45,335 bases of DNA from positions 1 to 45,335 of the forward strand of contig CAKPGM010000014.1 in NCBI GenBank assembly GCA_934154805.1, read 5' to 3'. Each line of letters starts with the position of its first letter. The stretch's first letter is position 1. The stretch comes from an uncultured Clostridia bacterium. GTDB taxonomy: Bacteria; Bacillota; Clostridia; TANB77; CAG-508. The notes under the pieces are model-generated. The model made no database searches and was not told the origin of the DNA. It saw nothing but the letters and a program-made list of their open reading frames with translations. Position numbers and translations under genes: made by a program. Positions 1-7,693 of this stretch are shown piece after piece.

Positions 1-27
1 GAGCTTGGAAATGTAACTTTCAAGCTC
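1..27. terminator. Hairpin at the window edge, possible terminator
   Basis: GAGCTTG at 1-7 pairs with CAAGCTC at 21-27, and GAAA/TTTC can extend the stem inward with a bulge. The tail on the plus strand is only weakly T-rich. It may end an upstream gene that is cut off. It may also stop leftward transcription when the neighbouring promoter cassette is flipped, as the stronger terminator at 24141 could do at the second pilin locus. Confidence 0.4.
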
Positions 28-62
28 CTTTAAAGTAATAAATATCATAAAATATTTTTTTA

Positions 63-81
63 ATTAAATATATTATTAAAT
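63..81 (+). repeat. Inverted repeat, left arm of cassette 1
   Basis: This 19-bp arm matches the reverse complement of 218-236 except at one position. The mismatch is in a half-site, not in the 7-nt centre. It is the presumed recombinase crossover site. Confidence 0.75.
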
Positions 82-169
82 AAAAGTATCGAAAGGCTCA
101 AGTACCGTTCTTTCAAGTATTTTCAAAATTTATATTGTTTTTTACTTTATACTTTTTCGTTTTAAGCTA

Positions 170-199
170 TTGACTTTTTCCTTACAGTTATGCTATACA
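170..199 (+). promoter_or_regulatory. Promoter inside cassette 1, facing the pilin-like gene
   Basis: The -35 is TTGACT (170-175), the spacer is 18 bp, and the -10 is TATACA (194-199) with an extended-10 TG at 191-192. Transcription would start near 206 and run through the right repeat arm into the gene. The block 170-236 aligns with the reverse complement of 24200-24265 at about 88% identity by eye. Confidence 0.75.
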
Positions 200-217
200 T
201 AAAGATAGTTAAATTTA

Positions 218-236
218 ATTAAATAATATATTTAAT
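218..236 (-). repeat. Inverted repeat, right arm of cassette 1
   Basis: This is the partner of 63-81. It has the form ATTAAA-TAATATA-TTTAAT. It lies 15 bp upstream of the gene's Shine-Dalgarno sequence. Confidence 0.75.
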
Positions 237-268
237 AAAAATAAACTAAAGAAAGGATGAAGAGTAGA

Positions 269-1021
269 ATGAAAAATATTTTTGAAGTCAACAAAGGAAT
301 AACGCTAATTGCACTAGTTGTAACAATAATTATACTTTTAATACTAGCAGGAGTGAGCATAAGTTTAGTATTAGACAACAATGGAATTATAGGAAAGTCT
401 CAAGAATCTAGATTAGAAACAAGGGCATCACAGGTAGAAGATGAAATAGGACTATGGAAACAGAATAATTTTATAAAATCAGAAACAGGGGAAAGCATAG
501 AAAATGCAAATGCTGTATTACAAAGTTTAATTTCAAGAAAACTTTTAAACGAAGACGAGATAGATAGAGATAACGAAATAATAACAATAAAAAGAAAAAA
601 TGGAAGTATATTAAAACAGATAGAATATAGGATTGAACAATATTATGTTACAAGCATAAAAGAATCGGATATCGATAATAACACGGCAAAATTGATGACA
701 AAACTAGCAACAATACAGCAAATAAGATTTGCAGAAAGAGAGGCGAATTCTTGGTGTGTAGCTTTAAGAGATAAAGCAACAGATAGTCTTCAAATATTTA
801 CTACTGCATATATAATATATAATAATCAAAAAATAGATATAAGTGAAGGAATTGTTAATGTAAATGGATATAATTATGTTAGAGGCAGTTGGATAAGGTG
901 GTATTTAAGTACGCAATTAGAAGATTTGAATAGTGATGAATTTTATAATTCAGAGCAACAATTTATAATAGAAAAAGGTGGAGTAGAATACAGAGGATAT
1001 GCTAAGGTATGTCCTGAATAA
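269..1021 (+). CDS. Type IV pilin-like surface protein
   Basis: The protein opens with a short basic leader ending in Lys-Gly, then ITLIALVVTIIILLILAGVS, an N-terminal pilin-type helix that a prepilin peptidase would cut after the glycine. The usual Glu at mature position 5 is absent (Ala here), so it is a pseudopilin-like variant. Residues of about 35-90 are a charged helical stalk. The remaining C-terminal domain of about 160 residues is not one I recognise, and it includes two cysteines. I chose ATG 269 (250 aa) because the GAAAGGA at 251-257 overlaps the earlier in-frame ATG at 257 and suits 269 better. Its promoter lies in the putatively invertible cassette directly upstream. No pilus assembly genes are nearby. 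A frameshifted relative begins at 24448. Confidence 0.8.
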   Translation: MKNIFEVNKGITLIALVVTIIILLILAGVSISLVLDNNGIIGKSQESRLETRASQVEDEIGLWKQNNFIKSETGESIENANAVLQSLISRKLLNEDEIDRDNEIITIKRKNGSILKQIEYRIEQYYVTSIKESDIDNNTAKLMTKLATIQQIRFAEREANSWCVALRDKATDSLQIFTTAYIIYNNQKIDISEGIVNVNGYNYVRGSWIRWYLSTQLEDLNSDEFYNSEQQFIIEKGGVEYRGYAKVCPE

Positions 1022-1074
1022 AATAATAATATTAATTTGACATGTGCAACAATAAAAATATTTTAATAAAACCA

Positions 1075-1103
1075 TTGCCATTTTTTTAAATAAATGTTAC
1101 AAT
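1075..1103 (+). promoter_or_regulatory. Promoter of the riboswitch-ATPase unit
   Basis: TTGCCA (1075-1080), a 17-bp spacer and TACAAT (1098-1103), with an extended -10 TG at 1095-1096. The transcript would start just before the riboswitch. Confidence 0.7.
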
Positions 1104-1112
1104 AATTAAAGT

Positions 1113-1243
1113 TAAAAGGGAGTAGCTTATAAACTACTAGTCAACATCACGGCGAAAAGCATGGCTAGTAACCATATTGGTAAGCAAGACTTTTAAAGAG
1201 ATTTACAAAAAAGCAAATTTCTTTTTATAGTCTTGCTTTTTTT
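1113..1243 (+). ncRNA. yybP-ykoY family Mn2+ riboswitch with terminator
   Basis: The leader contains an AAAGGGAGTAGC-like 5' element (1115-1126) and a GGTAAGCAAGAC 3' element (1179-1190). These are the hallmarks of the yybP-ykoY aptamer, which senses Mn2+. AAGCAAGACT can pair with AGTCTTGCTT (about 1228-1237), followed by a T run to about 1243, giving a terminator that includes the 3' aptamer strand. Metal binding should favour the aptamer and therefore read-through into the cation ATPase that starts 30 bp downstream. Confidence 0.85.
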
Positions 1244-1272
1244 GTTACATAATAATAGTAAAGGAGAAAGAT

Positions 1273-4008
1273 ATGGAAGAGAAAAATTGGTATAACAAGA
1301 CTGTCGAAGAAGCAGTGGAAGAATTAGACTCAAATAAGGAAAAAGGACTTTCAGAATCTGAAATAGAAGAGAGAAGACAGAAATATGGGCTTAACCAATT
1401 AGCAGAAGCAAAGAAAAAAAGTCTATTCATAAAATTTTTAGAACAATTTAAAGACTTTATGATAATAGTTTTAATCATTGCAGCAATTATTTCAGGAGTA
1501 GTAGGCCACCTACAAGGTGAGGGAATAACAGACTCTATCATTATTTTAATTGTTGTAATAGTAAATGCAATAATTGGTGTTGCACAAGAAAATAAGGCAG
1601 AAAAATCACTTGATGCTCTAAAAAAATTAAGTAGTTATTCTGCAAAAGTAATAAGAGATGGAAAACTAATGGTAGTACCATCAAAAGAACTTGTGCCAGG
1701 AGATATAGTGGAACTTGAAACAGGTGATTATGTACCAGCAGATATCAGAATAGTAGAAGCATTTAACTTAAAATCACAAGAAGCATCTTTAACAGGAGAA
1801 TCTGTTCCAGTAGAAAAAATGGCAGTAGCAATAGATGAGAAGAACATTGGTGTTGGAGATAGAAACAATATGTTGTTTTCATCGAGCTTGATTACCTACG
1901 GTAGAGGTAAAGGAATTGTTGTAGAAACTGGAATGAATACAGAAGTTGGAAAGATTGCAGGAATGTTAAACGAAACAGAATCAACAGATACACCGCTACA
2001 ACAAAGATTAAATAAATTAGGAAAAACATTAGGAATAGCTTCGCTTGCAATATGTGCAGTAATATTTGTAATAGGACTTCTATATGGAAAAGCACCATTA
2101 GATATGTTTATGACAGCTGTAAGTTTAGCTGTTGCAGTAATACCAGAGGGATTAGCAGCAGTTTCTACAATAGTATTGGCAATAGGTGTTCAAAGAATGG
2201 TAAAGAAACATGCAATTGTTAAAAAGTTACCAGCAGTAGAAACATTAGGAAGTGCAACAGTTATATGTTCTGATAAGACAGGAACCTTAACTCAGAACAA
2301 AATGACAGTACAAAAAATGTTCTTTAATGATGAAATAAAAGAAGTTGAAAAGATAGATACAAATAAAGACAACGAAGAATTAAGACAATTAGTATATATA
2401 TCGATGTTGTGTAATGATACAAAAGTTGGAGAAAACAACAAATTAACAGGAGATCCAACAGAAACAGCACTAATAGATATGGGATTCAGACTAGACTTTA
2501 AACCAGAGTTATTTGAATTAATGCCAAGAGTTGAAGAAATACCATTTGATTCAGATAGAAAGTTGATGACAACAGTTCACAAAGTATCTGATAAAAAATA
2601 TATGGTGTACACTAAAGGTGGAGTAGATGAACTATTAGCAAGATGCAATAGCTATGTTGTAAATGGAAAAGTCCTTACAGATATAGAAAAATATGCAGAA
2701 ACAATAGACAAATACAATGATGTAATGGCAGAAGATGCGTTAAGAGTACTAGCAATGGCTTACAAAGAAATAGATCATAAACCATCAAAAGAAGAAATGA
2801 AAGATATAGAAAAAGACTTAACATACATTGGAATGGTAGGAATGATAGATCCACCAAGAGAAGAAGTTAAGACTGCTGTTGAAAAATGTAAAACAGCAGG
2901 AATAAAAACCGTAATGATAACAGGCGACCACAAAACAACAGCAGTAGCGATTGCAAAACAACTAGGAATACTAGAAGGAGAAGAAGAGGCTGTTACAGGT
3001 AGTGACCTAGAGAAAATGTCACAAGAAGAACTAGAAAAAAGAGTAAAGAATATTAGAGTATATGCAAGAGTATCACCAGAGCATAAAGTTCGTATAGTAA
3101 AAGCTTGGCAAGCAAATGGAGAAGTAGTTGCGATGACCGGAGATGGTGTAAATGATGCACCAGCCTTAAAAACAGCTGACATTGGCTGTGCGATGGGAAT
3201 GGTTGGAACAGATGTTGCAAAAGAAGCGGCAGATGTAGTATTAACAGATGACAACTTTGCAACAGTAGTATCAGCAGTAGAAGAAGGAAGAAGAATATAC
3301 GACAATATATTAAAAGCAATTCAATTCTTACTATCAAGTAATGTTGGAGAAGTAGTAGTGTTATTCTTTGCAATATTAATAACACCATTATTAGCACAAA
3401 AATTCAACATACCAATTAATCTAATTGAACCATTACTACCAATACACATATTATGGATTAACTTAGTAACAGACTCATTACCAGCATTAGCACTAGCTTT
3501 TGATCCAGCTAACAAAAATGTAATGAAAAGAAAACCAATAAAATCAAACACGGGAATATTCACAAAAGGAATGTCTTGGAGAATTGTATATCAAGGAATA
3601 ATGATAGGACTTCTAACATTAGCAGCATTTATCATTGGTTTATCAACAAAAAATCCTCCTGTAATAGAAGGACTGACACCAGAAGAAGTAAAAGTAGAAA
3701 TAGCACAAACAATGACATTTATAGTATTAGCATTTGCAGAACTAGTACATGTATTTAATATAAGAAACAACAAAGAATCAATATTCAAAACAGGAATAGG
3801 AGGAAATAAACAACTATTCTGGGCAATCGGTGTATCTGCATTATTAATGATAGTAATACTTGCAATACCTGCACTAAGAGCAATATTTAGTATTCCAGTA
3901 CTACCAATGGAAAACATAGTAGAGACAGTGTTACTAATACTTGCACCAATTGCAATTGTCGAAATATTTAAATTACTTAAAATAAATGGAACAAAAAATG
4001 CGGAATAA
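1273..4008 (+). CDS. P2-type cation-transporting ATPase (Ca2+/Mn2+ efflux)
   Basis: This 911-aa P-type ATPase has all core motifs. An N-terminal cation ATPase domain comes first, then TGES (about 174-177) in the actuator domain, PEGLAA in M4, and DKTGT with the phosphorylated Asp at about residue 334. GDGVNDAP lies at about 623-630, and M6 carries NLVTDSLPALALAFDP. PEGL in M4 and the Asn/Asp in M6 are typical of SERCA-like P2A pumps that export Ca2+ or Mn2+ from the cytoplasm. The upstream Mn2+ riboswitch makes Mn2+ efflux the more likely physiological role, with Ca2+ as the alternative. It has a good AAGGAG binding site and is transcribed alone, with a terminator after it. Confidence 0.93.
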   Translation: MEEKNWYNKTVEEAVEELDSNKEKGLSESEIEERRQKYGLNQLAEAKKKSLFIKFLEQFKDFMIIVLIIAAIISGVVGHLQGEGITDSIIILIVVIVNAIIGVAQENKAEKSLDALKKLSSYSAKVIRDGKLMVVPSKELVPGDIVELETGDYVPADIRIVEAFNLKSQEASLTGESVPVEKMAVAIDEKNIGVGDRNNMLFSSSLITYGRGKGIVVETGMNTEVGKIAGMLNETESTDTPLQQRLNKLGKTLGIASLAICAVIFVIGLLYGKAPLDMFMTAVSLAVAVIPEGLAAVSTIVLAIGVQRMVKKHAIVKKLPAVETLGSATVICSDKTGTLTQNKMTVQKMFFNDEIKEVEKIDTNKDNEELRQLVYISMLCNDTKVGENNKLTGDPTETALIDMGFRLDFKPELFELMPRVEEIPFDSDRKLMTTVHKVSDKKYMVYTKGGVDELLARCNSYVVNGKVLTDIEKYAETIDKYNDVMAEDALRVLAMAYKEIDHKPSKEEMKDIEKDLTYIGMVGMIDPPREEVKTAVEKCKTAGIKTVMITGDHKTTAVAIAKQLGILEGEEEAVTGSDLEKMSQEELEKRVKNIRVYARVSPEHKVRIVKAWQANGEVVAMTGDGVNDAPALKTADIGCAMGMVGTDVAKEAADVVLTDDNFATVVSAVEEGRRIYDNILKAIQFLLSSNVGEVVVLFFAILITPLLAQKFNIPINLIEPLLPIHILWINLVTDSLPALALAFDPANKNVMKRKPIKSNTGIFTKGMSWRIVYQGIMIGLLTLAAFIIGLSTKNPPVIEGLTPEEVKVEIAQTMTFIVLAFAELVHVFNIRNNKESIFKTGIGGNKQLFWAIGVSALLMIVILAIPALRAIFSIPVLPMENIVETVLLILAPIAIVEIFKLLKINGTKNAE

Positions 4009-4012
4009 TAGG

Positions 4013-4048
4013 AAATTACCTGAAAGCAAAACTTTTGGGTAATTTTTT
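4013..4048 (+). terminator. Intrinsic terminator after the cation ATPase
   Basis: AAATTACC (4013-4020) pairs with GGTAATTT (4038-4045), the stem is extended by GAAAG/CTTTT, and a T run follows. Confidence 0.75.
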
Positions 4049-4153
4049 ATAACTACAACCAAAGCAAAGAACATAGAAAAATGTAAAAAAATGTAGATTA
4101 AATAAATAATTTGTAGTATAATAAGAAAAAATAATTAAAGAGGCAAAAGGAAA

Positions 4154-5068
4154 ATGCACGACTTAGTAATTATAAAACGATTAAATAAAAGGAAAGTATT
4201 AATAGTATTATTAATGATAATACTATTAATAGTTTTGCTAACAATGGGAGGAATAAAACTAGCAAAACAATATCAAAAAAATCAATATGAAAAACAACTA
4301 AGAGCACAAGAAGAATTAGAAAGACAAATAGCACTAGAACAGCAAAAAAAAGAAGAAGAAGAAAAACAAAAGGCAATACAAAAAAGAATAGAACAAACTA
4401 ATAGAGAATTTACTGAAGAAGAAAAAGACAGAATATTGCACATATATAGGTCAACAGGAGAAAAAAGAGTATTCTTAACATTTGATGATGGACCTTCTCA
4501 AAGTGTAACACCGCTAATTTTAGATGTATTGAAACAAGAAAATGTAAAAGCAACATTCTTTGTATTAGGAACAAATACAAAATATAATCCAGACCTAATA
4601 AAAAGAGAATTTGAAGAAGGACACTATATAGCAAATCACGGTTATACACACAAATACTCAACAGTTTATGCATCGCCAGAAGCAACTCTTGACGAATACA
4701 ACTTCACACAACAAGCAATAAGAGATGCGTTAGGAAATCAAAATTACAAATCAAAAGTATTCAGATTTCCAGGAGGATCAAATGGCGGACATTATCATAC
4801 AGCAAAACAAAATAGCAAAGCTTTACTTCGTGAAAATGGAATAGTGCACTTAGACTGGAACTGTTTAAGCAAAGATGCAGAGGGAGCAAACACAAAAGAA
4901 GCTTTAATGCAAAACATAATAGACACAATGGGAGATAAAGATAGTGTAGTAATTCTAATGCACGATGCAAGCGATAAAATATTAACTTATGAAATGTTGC
5001 CAGAATTAATATCATACTTAAGAGAAAAGGGATACAAATTCCAGACAATTTATGATTTATTAGATTAA
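4154..5068 (+). CDS. Membrane-anchored polysaccharide deacetylase (NodB/PgdA family)
   Basis: The protein has 304 aa. A single N-terminal membrane segment (about 14-36) is followed by a charged coiled coil (about 40-90), then a carbohydrate esterase 4 domain. The catalytic motifs are visible: TFDDGPS with the Asp pair at about 111-112, the metal-binding HGYTH motif, RFPGG, and a late VILMHDAS with its His. The topology places the enzyme outside the cell, where this family removes N-acetyl groups from peptidoglycan or another cell-wall glycan. Deacetylation of peptidoglycan as a lysozyme-resistance role is family knowledge and the substrate is not proven here. It is followed 14 bp later by the TSCPD gene, probably in the same transcript. 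Confidence 0.9.
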   Translation: MHDLVIIKRLNKRKVLIVLLMIILLIVLLTMGGIKLAKQYQKNQYEKQLRAQEELERQIALEQQKKEEEEKQKAIQKRIEQTNREFTEEEKDRILHIYRSTGEKRVFLTFDDGPSQSVTPLILDVLKQENVKATFFVLGTNTKYNPDLIKREFEEGHYIANHGYTHKYSTVYASPEATLDEYNFTQQAIRDALGNQNYKSKVFRFPGGSNGGHYHTAKQNSKALLRENGIVHLDWNCLSKDAEGANTKEALMQNIIDTMGDKDSVVILMHDASDKILTYEMLPELISYLREKGYKFQTIYDLLD

Positions 5069-5082
5069 AAGGAGGAAAAAAT

Positions 5083-5340
5083 ATGGAATATAGATATACA
5101 CCAGAAGGAGTTTGCTCAATGCAAATGATATTTGAAATAGAGGGAAATATAGTAAAAAAACTAAAAATAGTAGGAGGATGCCCAGGAAATACAGTGGGAG
5201 TTTCTAAATTAGCAGAAAATAGAACAATAGACGAGCTAATTAGTATATTAAAAGGAATACCTTGTGGAAACAAAGGAACATCTTGTCCTGATCAAGTAGC
5301 GAAAGCATTAGAAAAATATAAACAAGAATATGGATTATAG
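5083..5340 (+). CDS. TSCPD domain protein (TIGR03905 type)
   Basis: This 85-aa protein begins MEYRYTPEGVCS. It contains GGCPGNTVGVSKL and ends its core with PCGNKGTSCPDQ, matching the stand-alone TSCPD family. The four cysteines suggest a metal or redox site. The same domain occurs at the end of some class II ribonucleotide reductases, but the free-standing protein has no assigned function. A strong AAGGAGG binding site sits close to the preceding deacetylase stop, so the two are probably cotranscribed. Confidence 0.85.
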   Translation: MEYRYTPEGVCSMQMIFEIEGNIVKKLKIVGGCPGNTVGVSKLAENRTIDELISILKGIPCGNKGTSCPDQVAKALEKYKQEYGL

Positions 5341-5376
5341 AATTAAAAATAATTTATAAAAATTTTAGAATAACTA

Positions 5377-5423
5377 TTGCAAAAATAAAAAAAGTGTGCT
5401 AATATTAATAAGTGTTAGCACAC
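5377..5423 (+). promoter_or_regulatory. tRNA-Leu promoter with an inverted repeat over the -10
   Basis: TTGCAA (5377-5382), a 17-bp spacer and TAATAT (5400-5405). A perfect 9-bp inverted repeat, GTGTGCTAA (5394-5402) and TTAGCACAC (5415-5423), covers the -10 and the likely start site. It has no T run, so an operator or a hairpin ending the upstream transcript are both possible. Confidence 0.55.
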
Positions 5424-5434
5424 AAATAAAATAT

Positions 5435-5518
5435 GCGGATGTGGCGGAATTGGTAGACGCGCTGGTCTTAGGAACCAGTGTCAACGACGTGGGGGTTCGA
5501 GTCCCTTCATCCGCACCA
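5435..5518 (+). tRNA. tRNA-Leu (anticodon UAG)
   Basis: This is a complete class II cloverleaf. The acceptor strand GCGGATG pairs with CATCCGC. The D-arm is of the GGTAGAC type. The anticodon stem CTGGT/ACCAG encloses the loop CTTAGGA, giving anticodon TAG. The T-arm is GGGGGTTCGAGTCCC-like, and the CCA end is encoded. The variable arm, including TGTCAACGACG, fits leucine. An intrinsic terminator follows at 5523. Confidence 0.95.
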
Positions 5519-5722
5519 AAGTAGAGATTAGCAAAGCTAATCTCTTTTTGTATGATTTGAAAAAGGGACTCGAAAAGGAGGTTGCTGAGTTTCGAGCAGG
5601 ACAGGAGCCTGCCGAAAAGAGAGCTAAAATAGTCCCTTTGGACTATTTTACCGACGCGGCTTGGCGTAGTCCCTTCATCCGCACCAGAGTAGAGATTAGC
5701 AAAGCTAATCTCTTTTTGTATG
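5500..5722 (+). repeat. Duplicated tRNA-Leu tail and terminator, 168 bp apart
   Basis: The last 19 bases of the tRNA plus its terminator (5500-5554) recur at 5668-5722 with one mismatch in 55. Both copies contain the hairpin AGAGATTAGC-aaa-GCTAATCTCT followed by Ts (5523-5549 and 5691-5717). The 113 bp between them is distinctly GC-richer. It contains GGGACTCGAA (complementary to the tRNA T-arm), a perfect AAAATAGTCC/GGACTATTTT hairpin and a GCAGG/CCTGC hairpin. The pattern is what a small element that duplicates a tRNA 3' end would leave. A 60-codon open frame across it appears to be incidental. Confidence 0.8.
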
Positions 5723-5824
5723 GAACTTAAACTAGATTTTTTACTTGAAAATTTAAAACATATAGAAATTTATAAAAACATATGATAGAATGATAAAAAA
5801 GTAAATAAGAGGAGAAATTAAATT

Positions 5825-6466
5825 ATGAAAATAGATAATGAATTAAAAGAATACATAGAGAAAAACATATTCCCAGAATATTCGAAAAATGAAGCAGGAC
5901 ATAATATAGATCATATACAATATGTTATAAATAGAAGCTTTAAGTTTGCAGATACTGTACCGGGGATAAATTACAATATGGTATATACAATTGCAGCGTA
6001 TCATGACATTGGACATCATATAGATGCCAAAAGACACGAGATAATTTCTGGCGAAATAATGTCTAAAGATGAAAACTTAAAAAGATTCTTTTCAACGGAG
6101 GAATTGAAAACTATTAAAGAAGCAATCGAAGATCATAGAGCATCAAATGACCACGAACCTAGAAGTATATATGGAAAAATAGTTTCAACAGCTGATAGAA
6201 ATAATACTGTAAAAAGTTGCTTGAAAAGAAGCTATACTTGGGGAAGGAAACATGAACCTGATTTTACTGATGAAGAACTCTTTGAAAGAGCCTATGAACA
6301 TCTTGTTATGAAATTTGGAGAGGATGGATATGCAAAATTTTTCTTTAAAGATGATGAATATGACAGTTTCTTAAAGGAAATTAGAGAATTGTTATCTGAT
6401 AAAGAAAATTTCAAGAATGTTCAAAGAAACTATATAAATGAATTAAAGAAAAATGGAGAAATCTAA
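5825..6466 (+). CDS. HD-domain phosphohydrolase
   Basis: This 213-aa cytoplasmic protein has an HD-fold metal site: HNIDH near residue 26, AAYHDIGHH (about 60-68) with the His-Asp pair, and DHRAS about 40 residues later. The overall form resembles small HD hydrolases acting on nucleotides or other phosphate esters. The substrate cannot be read from sequence. A GAGGAG binding site precedes the ATG. A metallophosphoesterase follows 30 bp downstream, so the two probably form a small operon of phosphate-ester hydrolases. Confidence 0.8.
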   Translation: MKIDNELKEYIEKNIFPEYSKNEAGHNIDHIQYVINRSFKFADTVPGINYNMVYTIAAYHDIGHHIDAKRHEIISGEIMSKDENLKRFFSTEELKTIKEAIEDHRASNDHEPRSIYGKIVSTADRNNTVKSCLKRSYTWGRKHEPDFTDEELFERAYEHLVMKFGEDGYAKFFFKDDEYDSFLKEIRELLSDKENFKNVQRNYINELKKNGEI

Positions 6467-6496
6467 AGTATTAATAAATAGAGATGAGGTATGATA

Positions 6497-7336
6497 ATGA
6501 CAAGAATAGCAATTATTTCTGATATACACTCGAATTTAGAGGCTTTAAAGGCAACATTTAAAGATATAGAAAAGAGAAAAGTGGATAGAATTATATGTTT
6601 GGGAGATATAATAGCAAAAGGAGTTCATCCAAAAGAGTGTTTAAAATTAATAAGAGAAAAATGCGACATAATATTGCAAGGAAATTGTGATGAGCATTTT
6701 TCAATGGAATATAAGAATATTGATGAATTTAATGAAGAAGAACAAAAACGAATAAAATGGAATCAATCATTAATAAATAAAGAAGATAGAGAATATTTGT
6801 TAAACTTGCTATTTTGTTACGAGTTTTATATGAGTGGAAGTTTAGTGAGATTATTTCACGCAACTCCAGTAGCAAATAATCAAGCAGTGCTAAATATAGA
6901 TACTATCGAAACAAAATATAAAATGTTTTTACCAAGCGAGAATACAATTTCTCAAGAGGTTGCAGATGTTGTAATATATGGGCATATCCATCATCCATAT
7001 ATGGACAAATTGTATAATAAGACACTAATAAATGTAGGAAGTGTAGGAAACTCATTTGATGTCATAAGAAACACAGCAAAAGATAGCAAAGCATTAGAGA
7101 CAACTAAAAGCAACTATTTGATAATAGAGGGAGAATATGGAAGTAAGGATTATTCATCTGATATCTCATTTCAATTTATAAAAATACCTTATGATATAAA
7201 AAAGGAACTAGAAGATGAAGATTTAAATATAGAAAAGGAAAATTATAGATTTGAGATAGAGCAAGGTATGTATAGAAACATGTCTAAAGTTAATCAGAAT
7301 TTCAAAAGCTTAGGGATAGATGTAGATGAAATTTAG
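6497..7336 (+). CDS. Calcineurin-like metallophosphoesterase (YfcE/MPE type)
   Basis: The N-terminus MTRIAIISDIHSN carries the DxH motif. It is followed by GDI, by GNCDE in the place of GNHD/E, and by a late GHIHHP, together the dinuclear-metal site of the calcineurin-like phosphoesterase superfamily. The C-terminal 60 residues are charged and family-specific. ATG 6497 is preferred over 6491 because GATGAGG (about 6482-6488) is well spaced for it. The substrate is unknown; known relatives act on cyclic or simple phosphodiesters. It is probably cotranscribed with the HD protein upstream. Confidence 0.85.
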   Translation: MTRIAIISDIHSNLEALKATFKDIEKRKVDRIICLGDIIAKGVHPKECLKLIREKCDIILQGNCDEHFSMEYKNIDEFNEEEQKRIKWNQSLINKEDREYLLNLLFCYEFYMSGSLVRLFHATPVANNQAVLNIDTIETKYKMFLPSENTISQEVADVVIYGHIHHPYMDKLYNKTLINVGSVGNSFDVIRNTAKDSKALETTKSNYLIIEGEYGSKDYSSDISFQFIKIPYDIKKELEDEDLNIEKENYRFEIEQGMYRNMSKVNQNFKSLGIDVDEI

Positions 7337-7396
7337 AGTTAACTACTAAAAAAATCTTGCTTGACATAATAATATAAAAATTTTATTTCTTCTCTA

Positions 7397-7425
7397 TTGA
7401 CAAAAATGATTTTTGCATATATACT
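7397..7425 (+). promoter_or_regulatory. Promoter of the T-box pheST unit
   Basis: TTGACA (7397-7402), a 17-bp spacer and TATACT (7420-7425). Confidence 0.8.
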
Positions 7426-7431
7426 AGTAAT

Positions 7432-7676
7432 ATAGTTTTAATATATAAAATCTTAGACATATGATGAAGAGATTATCTAAGTAGTTATTTAGTATTCTAT
7501 ACAGGGAGTTATGGTCGATGGACTGAGAGCCATACTAGAGAAACTATATAATGAATTTCAATAGTGGAGTCAATGTCGTTAAGAATTATTTAAATAAGTG
7601 CTAAGAAATTAGAAAAAAGGTGGTACCGCGGATTAAAATTCGTCCTTTAATTTGGTATCACTATTTTTGTTTTTTA
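7432..7676 (+). ncRNA. T-box leader (tRNA-Phe sensing) upstream of pheST
   Basis: The conserved T-box AGGTGGTACCGCG is at 7618-7630. GTGGTACC can pair with GGTATCAC (about 7653-7660) ahead of a T run, giving the terminator that the antiterminator competes with. Stem I features lie at about 7440-7560, including the ATGAAGAG kink and a distal GGGAGTTATGG...CCATAC arm. A TTC triplet at 7557-7559 is a fitting Phe specifier. Uncharged tRNA-Phe binding would stabilise antitermination and increase synthesis of the synthetase. Confidence 0.92.
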
Positions 7677-7693
7677 GGGAGAGGATTGCGATT

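Larger units (their letters stand above)
63..236 (+). promoter_or_regulatory. Putative invertible promoter cassette 1 (ON orientation), 174 bp
   Basis: The segment is bounded by a 19-bp inverted repeat: left arm ATTAAATATATTATTAAAT (63-81) and right arm ATTAAATAATATATTTAAT (218-236), with 18 of 19 positions matching when one arm is reverse-complemented. Each arm is itself ATTAAA-like/N7/TTTAAT-like, as expected of a two-half-site recombinase core. Inside lies an extended -10 promoter pointing right, towards the pilin-like gene. The ribosome binding site and gene lie outside the cassette, so inversion would turn the promoter off without touching the coding region. A cassette of identical length and homologous promoter half lies at 24200-24373 in the opposite orientation. 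Inversion is inferred from architecture only. Confidence 0.75.

Noticed and set aside
3053..3397. Long minus-strand frames opposite the ATPase and other genes
   Set aside because: They are antisense shadows with low-complexity Leu/Ser-rich translations and no binding sites.
5394..5423. CIRCE heat-shock element
   Set aside because: CIRCE is TTAGCACTC-N9-GAGTGCTAA. Here the half-sites are in the opposite order with a 12-bp gap, so HrcA binding is not supported.
5548..5730. 60-codon open frame downstream of tRNA-Leu
   Set aside because: It spans the duplicated tRNA tail and terminator, lacks a binding site and is explained by the repeat structure, so I treat it as incidental.
7652..7693. Upstream start for PheS
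   Set aside because: These codons lie in the T-box terminator and give an atypical hydrophobic start. ATG 7694 has the binding site and normal N-terminus.
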